8,628 nt of DNA from Solirubrobacteraceae bacterium (GCA_019683665.1 JADGIB010000147.1:1-8628); one strand, 5' to 3'. Shown: positions 1 through 6,388, numbered from the stretch's first letter. The notes: generated by a model not told the origin, from the sequence alone. Numbers and translations: made by a program.

Positions 1-462
1 GCCCTCGACCGACTGGGCGGCGAGCTCGTCGATGTAGGCGAAGATCGCCTCGGCCAGCGTCGGCAGCGTCTCGGGCGGCAGCTGCGCCGCGGTGGCGGCG
101 GCGGCGAGGTGGCGCCAGGCGAGGCGCGCGCCGAGGCGGTAGGCGGCCTGGAGCGCGTCGAGGCTGCGCCCGGCGCGCATCTCGCCGCGGCCGAGCGCGC
201 GGTAGACCGGCGACTCCTCGACGCGCAAGCCCGGCTCCTCGATGAGGCGGACGAAGCGCTCGAGCGCGTCGACGACGCCGACCCGCAGCCCCCGCCCGAA
301 CGCGCCCTCGATCGGGCGCTTGTACTCGGGGATCTGCTCGGCGATCGCGGTGATGATCGCCTCGGCCAGGCCCGGCAGCGCGGGGCGCAGGGCGGCCGCC
401 ATCTCCGGCGGGAGGTCCTTCCAGGGCTGGTCTCGAGCGGGCGTGACGCCGGGCATTGGCAT
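1..462 (-). CDS. PucR-type transcriptional regulator, N-terminal part (cut by window edge)
   Basis: The reverse strand encodes 154 residues with no stop, running off the window edge, so only the N-terminus is present. It is largely helical. Recognisable pieces are an opening helix around residues 24-45 (LRPALPGLAEAIITAIAEQI), a GAFGRGLRVGV segment near 53-63, VYRALGRGEMRAGRSLDALQAAYRLGAR at about 87-113, and AEAIFAYIDELAAQSVEG at 137-154. This pattern matches, from memory, the RsbRD-like N-terminal domain of actinobacterial PucR/CdaR-type regulators, whose C-terminus carries a PucR-type HTH that is not visible here. The role would be cytoplasmic transcription control with an unknown effector. 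ATG 462 and ATG 456 are both in frame, as is GTG 471. None has a convincing Shine-Dalgarno sequence, so the start is uncertain. The gene diverges from the TrhA-like gene. Confidence 0.8.
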   Translation of the reverse strand, partial: MPMPGVTPARDQPWKDLPPEMAAALRPALPGLAEAIITAIAEQIPEYKRPIEGAFGRGLRVGVVDALERFVRLIEEPGLRVEESPVYRALGRGEMRAGRSLDALQAAYRLGARLAWRHLAAAATAAQLPPETLPTLAEAIFAYIDELAAQSVEG

Positions 463-493
463 GAGTGTCACAAAAAACGCGGCCGATGTGCGC

Positions 494-505
494 GACACGC
501 GTGTC
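494..505. promoter_or_regulatory. 12-bp perfect palindrome, candidate operator
   Basis: GACACGCGTGTC is a perfect inverted repeat in the space between the divergent PucR-type and TrhA-like genes. It lies about 32 bp upstream of ATG 462 and about 57 bp upstream of GTG 562. A partial copy (GTGTCA) lies at 466-471, beside a run of six A bases that is unusual in this GC-rich DNA. A dimeric regulator site is a reasonable inference, possibly autoregulation by the PucR-type protein, but the binder is unknown. Confidence 0.4.
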
Positions 506-548
506 CCGTTCGCGCCGGGCGGGCAAGAACCTGGGCACCGATGCACCG

Positions 549-554
549 TACGCT
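549..554 (+). promoter_or_regulatory. -10 box TACGCT, leaderless arrangement
   Basis: TACGCT ends exactly 7 nt before GTG 562. That is the usual distance from a -10 box to the transcription start, so the mRNA would begin at the GTG. No -35 box is clear. This favours GTG 562 over ATG 541, since the -10 box lies inside the longer reading frame. Confidence 0.5.
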
Positions 555-561
555 TGCTCCC

Positions 562-1221
562 GTGACCGCGACCCCCGTCATCCCCGACGTCGCCGCCCGC
601 CCGCGCTGGCGGGGCCGCACCCACGCCTGGGCGTTCGTCGCCGCCGTCGCCGCGGGGATCGTCCTCGTCGCGCTCGCGCCCGACGGCCGCGCCCGCGCCG
701 CCCTGACCGTCTACGCGATCTCGGTCGCCGGCCTGTTCGGGGTCAGCGCGCTCTACCACCGGATCCCGTGGCGCTCGGCCGTCGCGCGCGCCTGGATGCG
801 CCGCGCCGACCACGCGATGATCTTCCTGCTCATCGCGGGCACGTACACGCCGTTCGCGCTGCTCGTCCTGCGGGGGCCGCTGGCCGACGCGATCCTCGTC
901 GTCGTCTGGGCCGGCGCGATCACCGGCATCCTCCTCAAGCTCGTCTGGATCCACGCGCCGAAGGGCGTGGCGGCGGCCGCCTACGTCGCGCTCGGCTGGG
1001 TGGCGGTCATCGCCTTCCCGCAGCTCGTCGCGCACGCCGGCGTCGTCGCGACGTCGCTCATCGCCGCCGGCGGCGTCCTCTACACGGTCGGCGCGGTCGT
1101 CTACGCGACCCGGCGGCCCGACCCGATCCCGGACGTCTTCGGCTACCACGAGGTCTTCCACGCGCTCGTGATCGCGGCGGCGGCGCTCCAGTTCGCCGCG
1201 GTCTGCGTCGCCGTGCTCTGA
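562..1221 (+). CDS. trhA: hemolysin III / TrhA-type PAQR membrane protein
   Basis: This is a polytopic membrane protein of 219 residues, the usual size of the family, with about seven hydrophobic segments. The PAQR/hemolysin III hallmarks are all present: SALYH at 62-66, RRADHAMIFLLIAGTYTPF at 80-98, and GYHEVFHALV at 194-203. The candidate metal ligands H66, H196 and H200, and D83, are intact. Family members are implicated in membrane-fluidity homeostasis, and the name hemolysin III is historical. The start is chosen at GTG 562 because a -10 box ends 7 nt upstream. ATG 541 in the same frame would add 7 residues but would place the -10 box inside the gene. Its stop codon lies one base from the stop of the convergent MarR gene. 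The family assignment is strong; the substrate or exact activity is not shown by the sequence. Confidence 0.92.
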   Translation: MTATPVIPDVAARPRWRGRTHAWAFVAAVAAGIVLVALAPDGRARAALTVYAISVAGLFGVSALYHRIPWRSAVARAWMRRADHAMIFLLIAGTYTPFALLVLRGPLADAILVVVWAGAITGILLKLVWIHAPKGVAAAAYVALGWVAVIAFPQLVAHAGVVATSLIAAGGVLYTVGAVVYATRRPDPIPDVFGYHEVFHALVIAAAALQFAAVCVAVL

Positions 1222-1222
1222 G

Positions 1223-1654
1223 CTACGCCGCCAGCTTGCGGCAGATCTCGGCCAGCGAGCGCTTCTCGTGGTCGTCGAGGACGGCGAACGTCGCCGCGAC
1301 CCGCCGGGTGTGCTCGGGGAAGAGCCGGTCGACGACCTCGCGCCCGGCCGGGGTGAGCAGGACCGAGGCGGCGCGGCGGTCGTGCGGCAGGCGGCGGCGG
1401 ACGACGAGGCCGCGCGCCTCGAGCGTCGAGACGACCTCGGTCGCGTTCGCCTTCGACGTGCGCAGGCGGTGGCGCAGCGTCCGCAGCTCGAGCTCGCCGC
1501 CGGCGGTGGTCAGGACGACGAGGACCGAGAACCCGGTCGCCGACAGCCCCTCGCGCTCCAGGTCGGCCGACAGGCGGCGGCGGACCTGCGACTCGGCGCG
1601 CAGCAGCGACTCGAGCGCGCGGTGGGCCAGCGGGTCGCCCGGGACGAGACTCAT
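1223..1654 (-). CDS. MarR-family winged-helix transcriptional regulator
   Basis: This 143-residue protein has the standard MarR length. A dimerisation helix near residues 12-34 is followed by the winged HTH at about 40-100, with GFSVLVVLTTAGGELELRTL leading in. The recognition-helix region is SKANATEVVSTLEARGLVVR, and the wing contains HDRRAASVLLTPAG (91-104). The C-terminal helix closes the dimer domain. MarR proteins are usually ligand- or oxidant-responsive repressors of nearby genes. Here the neighbours are the convergent TrhA-like gene and the upstream MerR-type regulator on the same strand. No ligand can be deduced, and no cysteine lies in the HTH. The start at ATG 1654 is supported by a TACGGT box ending 7 nt upstream, implying a leaderless transcript. 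Read-through from the upstream regulators is also possible across the 57-bp gap. Confidence 0.93.
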   Translation of the reverse strand: MSLVPGDPLAHRALESLLRAESQVRRRLSADLEREGLSATGFSVLVVLTTAGGELELRTLRHRLRTSKANATEVVSTLEARGLVVRRRLPHDRRAASVLLTPAGREVVDRLFPEHTRRVAATFAVLDDHEKRSLAEICRKLAA

Positions 1655-1661
1655 CGCGCGC

Positions 1662-1667
1662 GGACCG
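1662..1667 (-). promoter_or_regulatory. -10 box TACGGT for the MarR gene, leaderless
   Basis: On the reverse strand TACGGT is followed by exactly 7 nt and then ATG 1654, so transcription is expected to start at the A of the ATG. No Shine-Dalgarno sequence is present, which fits leaderless translation. No -35 box at normal spacing is evident. Confidence 0.5.
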
Positions 1668-1705
1668 TATCCGGCCCGGCGGACGGCTCTGTCTCGGAGG
1701 CGCCT

Positions 1706-1720
1706 GCGCGCTCAGCGCGC
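1706..1720. repeat. GC inverted repeat over the MerR-type gene stop codon
   Basis: GCGCGCTCAGCGCGC is a near-perfect palindrome with 7-base arms around one central C, and the TGA stop of the upstream regulator (1714-1712 on the minus strand) sits in its middle. It can form a short stem in the mRNA between the two regulator genes. There is no T tract, so intrinsic termination is doubtful; partial termination or 3'-end stabilisation is possible. Confidence 0.35.
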
Positions 1721-2596
1721 CTGCAGCAGCGCCGCGAACGCGTCGTCGAGGTTCGCCGGCTCGCGGCGGGCGAGCCGCTCGAGGACGAGGTCGCGCGCCG
1801 CCAGCGGCGAGGTGCCGAGCTTCGGCACCGTCGAGGCGCCCGTGTCGGGCAGCGCGCCGCAGTAGTCGAGCACCTCGACGCCGGCGGCGTGGCGGCGGGC
1901 GGCGTAGACGAGCTGCCCGAGCCGCTCCAGCGGGGCGCCGCGGCCCGCGAGCACGAGCGCGGTCGGGCGCAGGGCCCGCAGCGCCCGCGAGATCCGCTCG
2001 TGGTCGAGGTCGGCGCTGAGCGTCAGCGTGCGCACGCCGCTGCGGCGCAGCGCGAGCTCGAGCGCCTGGACGCGGAGGGCGTCGACGTCGAGCGGCGCGG
2101 TCGCGTCGAAGAGCATGACCGCGTCGGCGCGGTGGGCGGGCGGCGCGACGCGCTGGTTGGCGGCCAGCCAGCCGGTCGCGTAGCGCCACGCGAAGCCGAG
2201 CTCGGGCGAGCGGCCGGGCGGCCGGTGGTCGGCCGCGCAGCGGTCGACGGCGACGAGCAGGACCTCCTCGATCGTGCGCTCGACCGAGCGCACGGCGAGG
2301 CTCTCCTCGAGCAGCCGGTCGGCCTGCTGCTCGTCGAAGCGGGCGAACGCGTCGGCCAGCCGCTCGGGCGACGCCGGGCCGGCGCCGCGCTGACGGGCGA
2401 TCGAGATCGCCGACGAGATGTTGTGCGTCTCCTGGAAGGCCTGGCGCAGCGCCTCGATCTCGGCGAGGTCGAACTGCCGGTGCCCGCCCTGGGTGCGGCG
2501 CGGGCGCGGGTAGCCGAACCGGCGCTCCCACGAGCGCAGGGTGTTGGGGCTCACGCCGAGCATGGCGGCCGCGGCGTTGGTGCGCACGACGCTCAC
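1712..2596 (-). CDS. MerR-type HTH regulator with degenerate B12-binding-like domain
   Basis: This 294-residue protein has a MerR HTH at about 4-50 (RTNAAAAMLGVSPNTLRSWERRFGYP, then RTQGGHRQF). A helical region follows at about 76-150, and then an alpha/beta region at about 158-247 (VMLFDATAPLDVDALRVQALELAL, VRTLTLSADLDHERISRALRALRPTALVLAG). This order is that of the CarH/LitR photoreceptor regulators, where a four-helix bundle and Rossmann-like fold hold adenosylcobalamin. The ligand motif E-x-H-x-x-G is not present; by eye the lower-ligand histidine aligns with D172, and the EH of the Wx9EH motif is absent. B12 binding is therefore unlikely. The start is chosen at GTG 2596, just before the HTH; GTG 2587 is also possible. 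A longer in-frame extension to 2692 exists but would translate the AGGTT boxes. The neighbours are the BldC-like gene upstream and the MarR gene downstream. Confidence 0.85.
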   Translation of the reverse strand: MSVVRTNAAAAMLGVSPNTLRSWERRFGYPRPRRTQGGHRQFDLAEIEALRQAFQETHNISSAISIARQRGAGPASPERLADAFARFDEQQADRLLEESLAVRSVERTIEEVLLVAVDRCAADHRPPGRSPELGFAWRYATGWLAANQRVAPPAHRADAVMLFDATAPLDVDALRVQALELALRRSGVRTLTLSADLDHERISRALRALRPTALVLAGRGAPLERLGQLVYAARRHAAGVEVLDYCGALPDTGASTVPKLGTSPLAARDLVLERLARREPANLDDAFAALLQAR

Positions 2597-2601
2597 GCCA
2601 C

Positions 2602-2629
2602 AGTTGTCGAGGTTTCGGGAGGTTCGCGC
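2602..2629. promoter_or_regulatory. tandem AGGTT boxes upstream of the MerR-type gene
   Basis: On the plus strand AGGTTTCGGG (2610-2619) is directly followed by AGGTTCGCGC (2620-2629), a 10-bp head-to-tail repeat. A weaker relative, AGTTGTCG, lies at 2602-2609. The array ends 6 bp upstream of GTG 2596. The same core recurs upstream of the BldC-like gene. MerR/BldC/CarH-type proteins are known to bind direct repeats cooperatively, so an autoregulatory operator is a plausible inference. Confidence 0.45.
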
Positions 2630-2692
2630 AAGGCCCGCAACCGGGCGTGCACCGCGCAGGATCCCGTGCGCGGGCAGGAGGCGGCGGCGCAC

Positions 2693-2917
2693 CTACGACG
2701 CCCGCTCGCGGTCGCCGCGCTCCAGGGAGGCGACGAACGCCTCGAGCTGGTCGCGGTTGAAGCGGCGCTGGCCGCCGGGGGTGCGGTAGACGGGCAGCGC
2801 GCCGCTGTCGGACCAGCGTCGGATCGTGCTCACCGAGACCCCGAGGAGGCGCGCGGCCTGCGAGGCGGTCAGCCCCAGGCGGCGGGTGGGAACGGTCTGG
2901 CTCATGGGCGCATTCAT
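2693..2917 (-). CDS. BldC-like small MerR-type HTH DNA-binding protein
   Basis: This is a 74-residue protein made of little more than a MerR/excisionase-type winged HTH. LTASQAARLLGVSVSTIRRW spans residues 16-35, SDSGALPVYRTPGGQRRF spans 36-53, and a short helix ends in FVASL. The W35 and the TPGGQRRF wing are typical. It has no effector or dimerisation domain, as in BldC, the small Streptomyces regulator that binds direct repeats cooperatively. The resemblance is in architecture and wing sequence; orthology is not claimed. The stop (TAG) is followed after 96 bp by the start of the larger MerR-type gene on the same strand. ATG 2917 gives 74 residues and ATG 2905 gives 70; neither has a clear ribosome site. 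It could alternatively be called an excisionase-family HTH, but no integrase or phage gene is nearby. Confidence 0.85.
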   Translation of the reverse strand: MNAPMSQTVPTRRLGLTASQAARLLGVSVSTIRRWSDSGALPVYRTPGGQRRFNRDQLEAFVASLERGDRERAS

Positions 2918-2957
2918 CGCGGCGGGCGCCCGGGCGCGCGAGGCCGTGCGCGGCTTT

Positions 2958-2991
2958 GCGCAGGTTTGGGACGCGGACGCGCAGGTTCGGG
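2958..2991. promoter_or_regulatory. paired GCGCAGGTT boxes between divergent BldC-like and VOC genes
   Basis: GCGCAGGTTTGGG (2958-2970) and GCGCAGGTTCGGG (2979-2991) match at 12 of 13 positions and start 21 bp apart, two helical turns, on the same face of the DNA. They lie 41-74 bp upstream of ATG 2917 and about 73 bp upstream of ATG 3064. The shared core with the boxes at 2610-2629 suggests the same binding protein. Which gene they control is not decided by position. Confidence 0.5.
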
Positions 2992-3063
2992 GAGGGATCG
3001 GCGGCCCGCGGGCGCCGGCGACCGGGCGCGGCGCCGGCCGCGGCGGCGCGGGAGACTGTCGCG

Positions 3064-3465
3064 ATGCAGCCGCGCATCAGCCTCGTCACCCTCGGCGTCC
3101 GCGACCTCGACCGCGCCTGCGCGTTCTACGAGCGCCTCGGCTGGGGCGCCCCGCGCCGCCCCGACGCCGAGGTCGCGTTCTTCCAGGCCGGCCCGATCGT
3201 GTTCGCGCTGTGGGCCGCGCTCGGCGGCCACGGCGCCCCCGGCCTCGAGCTGGCCCACAACGTCGCCTCGCCCGCCGAGGTCGAGGCCGTCCTCGCCGCC
3301 GCGGTCGCGGCGGGCGGGCGCCTCGTGCGGCCGGCCGCCGCGCAGCCGTGGGGCGGCACCTCGGGCGCGTTCGCCGACCCGGAGGGCTACGTGTGGGAGG
3401 TCGCCCACAACCCGGCCTGGACGCTGGGCCCGGACGGGTCGGTGACGCTGCCGCCGGCCGGCTGA
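3064..3465 (+). CDS. VOC-superfamily (glyoxalase/bleomycin-resistance fold) protein
   Basis: This 133-residue protein has two beta-alpha-beta-beta-beta halves. The first begins SLVTLGVRDLDRACAFYERLGW (6-27), with VAFFQAGPIVFALW at 37-50. The second begins LELAHNVASPAEVEAVLAAA (61-80) and ends GAFADPEGYVWEVAHNPAWTL (101-121). The WGGTSGAFADPEGYVWEVAHNP stretch is typical of a common actinobacterial VOC subgroup. E112 sits at the usual C-terminal metal-ligand position, and H65 lies at the start of the second half. The first-strand histidine of classical glyoxalase I is absent (L7), so metal binding and catalysis are uncertain. Substrate is unknown. A weak GGGAG at 3050-3054 precedes ATG 3064. 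It diverges from the BldC-like gene across the paired boxes and lies 50 bp ahead of the alpha/beta-hydrolase gene. Confidence 0.9.
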   Translation: MQPRISLVTLGVRDLDRACAFYERLGWGAPRRPDAEVAFFQAGPIVFALWAALGGHGAPGLELAHNVASPAEVEAVLAAAVAAGGRLVRPAAAQPWGGTSGAFADPEGYVWEVAHNPAWTLGPDGSVTLPPAG

Positions 3466-3498
3466 CCGGCGCCGCCGAGCGGCCCGGTCGCGCGCGTC

Positions 3499-3504
3499 TA
3501 CGAT
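3499..3504 (+). promoter_or_regulatory. -10 box TACGAT upstream of the alpha/beta-hydrolase gene
   Basis: TACGAT is followed by 11 nt and then ATG 3516. A start about 7 nt downstream of the box would leave a 5' leader of about 4 nt, effectively leaderless. No Shine-Dalgarno sequence is present. Confidence 0.5.
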
Positions 3505-3515
3505 CGTCGGCGGCG

Positions 3516-4349
3516 ATGAAGCTGCGCCTCTACCACCACCCGGACGGCGCCCGCGTCGCCTACCGGGAGGCCGGCACCGGCCCCGGCCTGGCGATCCTCC
3601 ACTCGGCGACGCTGTCGCACCGCGAGTTCGTCCCGATCGTGGAGGACCTCGCCGTCCGCTACCGGGTGGTGCTCCCCGACCTGCCGCTGCACGGGGACTC
3701 CGAGGACCGCCCGCGCCACCCGTACACGATCGAGTGGATGACCGAGGTGATCGCCGGGTTCGTCCGCGACACGTGCGGGCCGCGACCGCTCGTGGCCGGG
3801 CACGAGCTCGGCGCCGAGCTGGCCCTGCGCGCCGCCGCGCGCGGGCTGATCTCGCCCGCCCGGCTCGTCCTCATGCCCTCGCCGCTGCACCGGGCGCCGC
3901 CGCCGCGGCGGGCGTGGCGGACGGCGGCGCGGATCGGGGCCGTCCCGCTCCTGGACCGGCTCGTCGGCCACGGGGTGAAGCTCGCGATGCGCCCCGAGGC
4001 CGGGGTGCGGCTGACCGCGCAGCGCAACCCGGCCGCGCGCGACCTCGTCCGCCACGCGGTCGCCGACGCCGGCGGCAACGCGAACCTCGCGCGCTCGTGG
4101 GCGAAGTTCGCGCGCGTGTGGCCGCCGCGCGGCGCCCGCCGCGAGGCGCTCGACGAGCTGGCCGCGCTGCGCTGCCCGACGCTGCTGCTGTGGGCCGACG
4201 AGGACGCCGGCCATCCGCTGCAGACGGCCGAGGAGGCGCTCGACCTGCTCGCCGACGGGCAGCTGCGCGTCCTCAGCAGGACCGGCTTCCTCATCGCCTA
4301 CGACGACCCGGTCGGCGTCGCCCGCGAGCTGGCCGCGTTCCTCGGCTGA
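3516..4349 (+). CDS. alpha/beta-hydrolase-fold protein lacking the Ser/His catalytic residues
   Basis: This 277-residue protein, a normal length for the fold, opens with MKLRLYHHPDGARVAYREAG and has LAILHS at 25-30 (oxyanion-hole region) and VVLPDLPLHGDSEDRP at 51-66. The nucleophile elbow reads GHELGAE (95-101) where GHSLGG is usual, placing E97 at the serine position. The acid loop LLLWADEDAGHPL (223-235) keeps an aspartate (D230). The C-terminal catalytic-histidine motif, normally of the type GHLxxxExP, reads GFLIAYDDP (257-265), so histidine is replaced by F258. A hydrolase of the usual Ser-His-Asp type is therefore unlikely. It may be a non-catalytic binding protein, or an enzyme with different chemistry. 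It has its own -10 box and ends 22 bp before fumC. Confidence 0.88.
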   Translation: MKLRLYHHPDGARVAYREAGTGPGLAILHSATLSHREFVPIVEDLAVRYRVVLPDLPLHGDSEDRPRHPYTIEWMTEVIAGFVRDTCGPRPLVAGHELGAELALRAAARGLISPARLVLMPSPLHRAPPPRRAWRTAARIGAVPLLDRLVGHGVKLAMRPEAGVRLTAQRNPAARDLVRHAVADAGGNANLARSWAKFARVWPPRGARREALDELAALRCPTLLLWADEDAGHPLQTAEEALDLLADGQLRVLSRTGFLIAYDDPVGVARELAAFLG

Positions 4350-4356
4350 AAGCGCG

Positions 4357-4362
4357 TAACGT
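4357..4362 (+). promoter_or_regulatory. -10 box TAACGT upstream of fumC
   Basis: TAACGT ends 9 nt before ATG 4372, giving an expected leader of about 2 nt. Its TAA is also an in-frame stop relative to fumC, so translation cannot begin further upstream and ATG 4372 is the earliest start. No -35 box is obvious. Confidence 0.5.
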
Positions 4363-4371
4363 GGACGCACC

Positions 4372-5718
4372 ATGAGCACGACCGAGCAGCAGCTTTGGGG
4401 CGGCGAGACGTCCAAGGCGATCGAGAACTTCCCGGTGTCGGGCGAGCGGGTCCCCGCCGCGGTGATCCACTGGCTGGGGCGGATCAAGGCCGCGGCGGCC
4501 CGCACGAACGCCGAGCTGGGGCAGCTCGACGCCGAGCTGGCGGAGCGGATCGCGGCCGCCGCCGACCGGGTCGGCGCGGGCGAGTTCGACGACCAGTTCC
4601 CGGTCGACGTCTTCCAGACCGGGTCGGGCACCTCGACGAACATGAACGCCAACGAGGTCATCGCCAACCTCGCCGGCGACCCGACGCACCCCAACGACCA
4701 CGTGAACATGGGGCAGTCGTCGAACGACACGTTCCCGAGCGCCGTCCACCTGGCCGCCCTCGACGAGGCGACGCACCGCCTGCTGCCCGCGCTCGAGCAC
4801 CTCGAGAGCGCGCTCACGATCAAGGCCGACGAGTTCCACGACATCGTGAAGTCCGGCCGCACCCACCTCATGGACGCGGTGCCGGTCACGCTCGGCCAGG
4901 AGTTCTCCGGCTACGCCGCCCAGATCCGCCTCGGCGCCCGCCGCGTGCGCAACGCGCTGCCGCAGGTCGCGCAGATCCCGCTCGGCGGCACCGCGACCGG
5001 CACGGGCCTGAACACGCACCCGAAGTTCGCCGCGCTCGTGCGCGCGAAGCTGGCCGAGCAGAGCGGCCTCGACATCCGCGGCCCCGAGGACCCGTTCGAG
5101 GCCCAGGGCAACCGCGACGCGCTCGTCGAGCTGTCGGGCGCGCTGAAGGTCGTCGCCGTCTCGCTGACGAAGATCGCCAACGACATCGCGCTCATGGGGT
5201 CCGGCCCGCGCGCCGGCATCGGCGAGCTGTTCCTGCCCGAGCTGCAGAAGGGCTCGTCGATCATGCCGGGCAAGGTCAACCCGGTCATCCCCGAGGTCGT
5301 GCTGCAGGTGGCCGCGCAGGTGATCGGCAACGACACCGCGATCACGATCGGCGGCATGCAGGGCCAGTTCGAGCTGAACGTGCGCATCCCGCTCATCGCC
5401 CGCAACCTGCTCGGGTCGATCCACCTGCTGTCGACCACGTGCCGGCTGTTCGCCGACAAGTGCGTCTCCGGCATCGAGGCCAACGAGGAGGGCTGCCGGC
5501 GCTCGGCCGAGTCGACGCTCGCGGCCGCGACCGCGCTGAACCCGCACATCGGCTACGACAAGGCCGGCCACATCGTCAAGACCGCCGCCGAGACCGGCCG
5601 CCACCTGCGCGAGGTCGCGCTCGAGCACGGCGTCGACGAGGACACGTACGAGAAGGCGATGGACCTGCGCAGGATCGCGCGGGGGTCCGCCGCGCATCCC
5701 GACGCCGAGCAGTCCTAG
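4372..5718 (+). CDS. fumC: class II fumarate hydratase
   Basis: This 448-residue enzyme of the fumarase/aspartase superfamily interconverts fumarate and L-malate in the TCA cycle as a cytoplasmic homotetramer. Conserved blocks are all present: GSGTSTNMNANEVIAN (84-99), MGQSSNDTFPSAVH (113-126), SGRTHLMDAVP (161-171), GGTATGTGLN (205-214) and the superfamily signature GSSIMPGKVNP (294-304). By alignment to E. coli FumC, H165 and S295 are the catalytic pair and K301 the signature lysine. The N-terminus is slightly shorter than usual, starting just before LWGGETSKAIENFP, but an upstream in-frame stop fixes the start at ATG 4372. Aspartase is the main alternative, but IGGMQGQFELNVRIPLIARNLL and the GPRAGIGEL region read more like fumarase. 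The glutamine amidotransferase gene follows 7 bp downstream, probably on the same transcript. Confidence 0.93.
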   Translation: MSTTEQQLWGGETSKAIENFPVSGERVPAAVIHWLGRIKAAAARTNAELGQLDAELAERIAAAADRVGAGEFDDQFPVDVFQTGSGTSTNMNANEVIANLAGDPTHPNDHVNMGQSSNDTFPSAVHLAALDEATHRLLPALEHLESALTIKADEFHDIVKSGRTHLMDAVPVTLGQEFSGYAAQIRLGARRVRNALPQVAQIPLGGTATGTGLNTHPKFAALVRAKLAEQSGLDIRGPEDPFEAQGNRDALVELSGALKVVAVSLTKIANDIALMGSGPRAGIGELFLPELQKGSSIMPGKVNPVIPEVVLQVAAQVIGNDTAITIGGMQGQFELNVRIPLIARNLLGSIHLLSTTCRLFADKCVSGIEANEEGCRRSAESTLAAATALNPHIGYDKAGHIVKTAAETGRHLREVALEHGVDEDTYEKAMDLRRIARGSAAHPDAEQS

Positions 5719-5725
5719 CGCGAGC

Positions 5726-6376
5726 TTGCGGGCGCTGATCCTCCAGCACGACGCCGACGCGCCGCCCGGCCTGCTCGCGGAGTGGGCCGCGGCGCGCGGC
5801 TGGACGCTCGACGTCGTGCGCCTCGACCTCGGCGAGCGGCCGCCGACGTCGCTGCAGGACCACGACCGGCTGATCTCGCTCGGCTCCGAGGCGTCGGCCG
5901 ACGACGACGCGGTCGCCTGGCAGGCGACCGAGCAGCGGGCGCTGACGGCGGCCGCCGACGCCGGGGTGCCGGTCCTCGGCATCTGCTTCGGCGGCCAGTC
6001 GCTGGCCCGGGCGCTGGGCGGCGGGGTGCGCCGCGCCGCCCGGCCCGAGATCGGCTGGTGCCGGATCGGCACCCGCGTGCCCGACCTCATCGACGACGGC
6101 CCGTGGCTGGAGTGGCACCGCGACGAGATCCTGCCCCCGCCCGACGCCGAGGTGCTGGCCCGCAACGAGGTCGGGGTCCAGGCCTGGCGCCTGGGGCCGC
6201 ACGTCGGCCTCCAGTTCCACCCGGAGGTCGACGTCGCGATCGTCGAGTGCTGGATCGACGCCTTCCGCGAGACCGCCCGCGTGCCGGAGGGCCTGCGCGA
6301 GGAGACCGAGCGGCTGCTGGCCGGCGACGTGCGCGCGCGGGCGATGCGCCTGTTCGACGCGCTCCTGCTGGGCTGA
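5726..6376 (+). CDS. class I glutamine amidotransferase domain protein
   Basis: This 216-residue single-domain GATase1 protein hydrolyses glutamine to release ammonia in well-studied family members; the acceptor partner is not visible here. The nucleophile elbow PVLGICFGGQSLARALGG (82-99) places C87 as catalytic cysteine. GLQFHPEVD (161-169) supplies H165 and E167, so the triad is complete. PEIGW (107-111) is a further block typical of stand-alone GMP-synthase-like amidotransferases. The start is TTG 5726, 7 bp after the fumC stop; it places the MRALILQHD beta strand at the N-terminus, and no ATG or GTG lies nearby. The weak start and short spacing suggest translational dependence on fumC. 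It converges with the ABC-F gene, 12 bp away. The link to fumarate metabolism is not explained, and the substrate is unknown. Confidence 0.88.
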   Translation: MRALILQHDADAPPGLLAEWAAARGWTLDVVRLDLGERPPTSLQDHDRLISLGSEASADDDAVAWQATEQRALTAAADAGVPVLGICFGGQSLARALGGGVRRAARPEIGWCRIGTRVPDLIDDGPWLEWHRDEILPPPDAEVLARNEVGVQAWRLGPHVGLQFHPEVDVAIVECWIDAFRETARVPEGLREETERLLAGDVRARAMRLFDALLLG

Positions 6377-6388
6377 CGGCGGCGCGCC

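Noticed and set aside
2597..2692. N-terminal extension of the MerR-type regulator to 2692
   Set aside because: It would add 32 residues unlike MerR N-termini, begin immediately after the previous stop, and translate the AGGTT boxes. The HTH begins right after GTG 2596.
2693..2917. BldC-like protein as a phage or plasmid excisionase
   Set aside because: No integrase, attachment repeat or other mobile gene is present, and it sits beside another chromosomal-type regulator.
1268..3445. Very long open frame on the plus strand opposite the three regulator genes
   Set aside because: It is antisense to well-supported proteins, low-complexity Arg/Ala/Gly-rich and without a domain. Long antisense frames are expected at this GC content.
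4291..6165. Long minus-strand open frame opposite fumC and the amidotransferase
   Set aside because: fumC is unmistakable on the plus strand; the antisense translation is low-complexity.
6381..6388. 8-bp palindrome GGCGCGCC in the 12-bp convergent gap
   Set aside because: It is too short to act as a bidirectional terminator and common by chance at this GC content.
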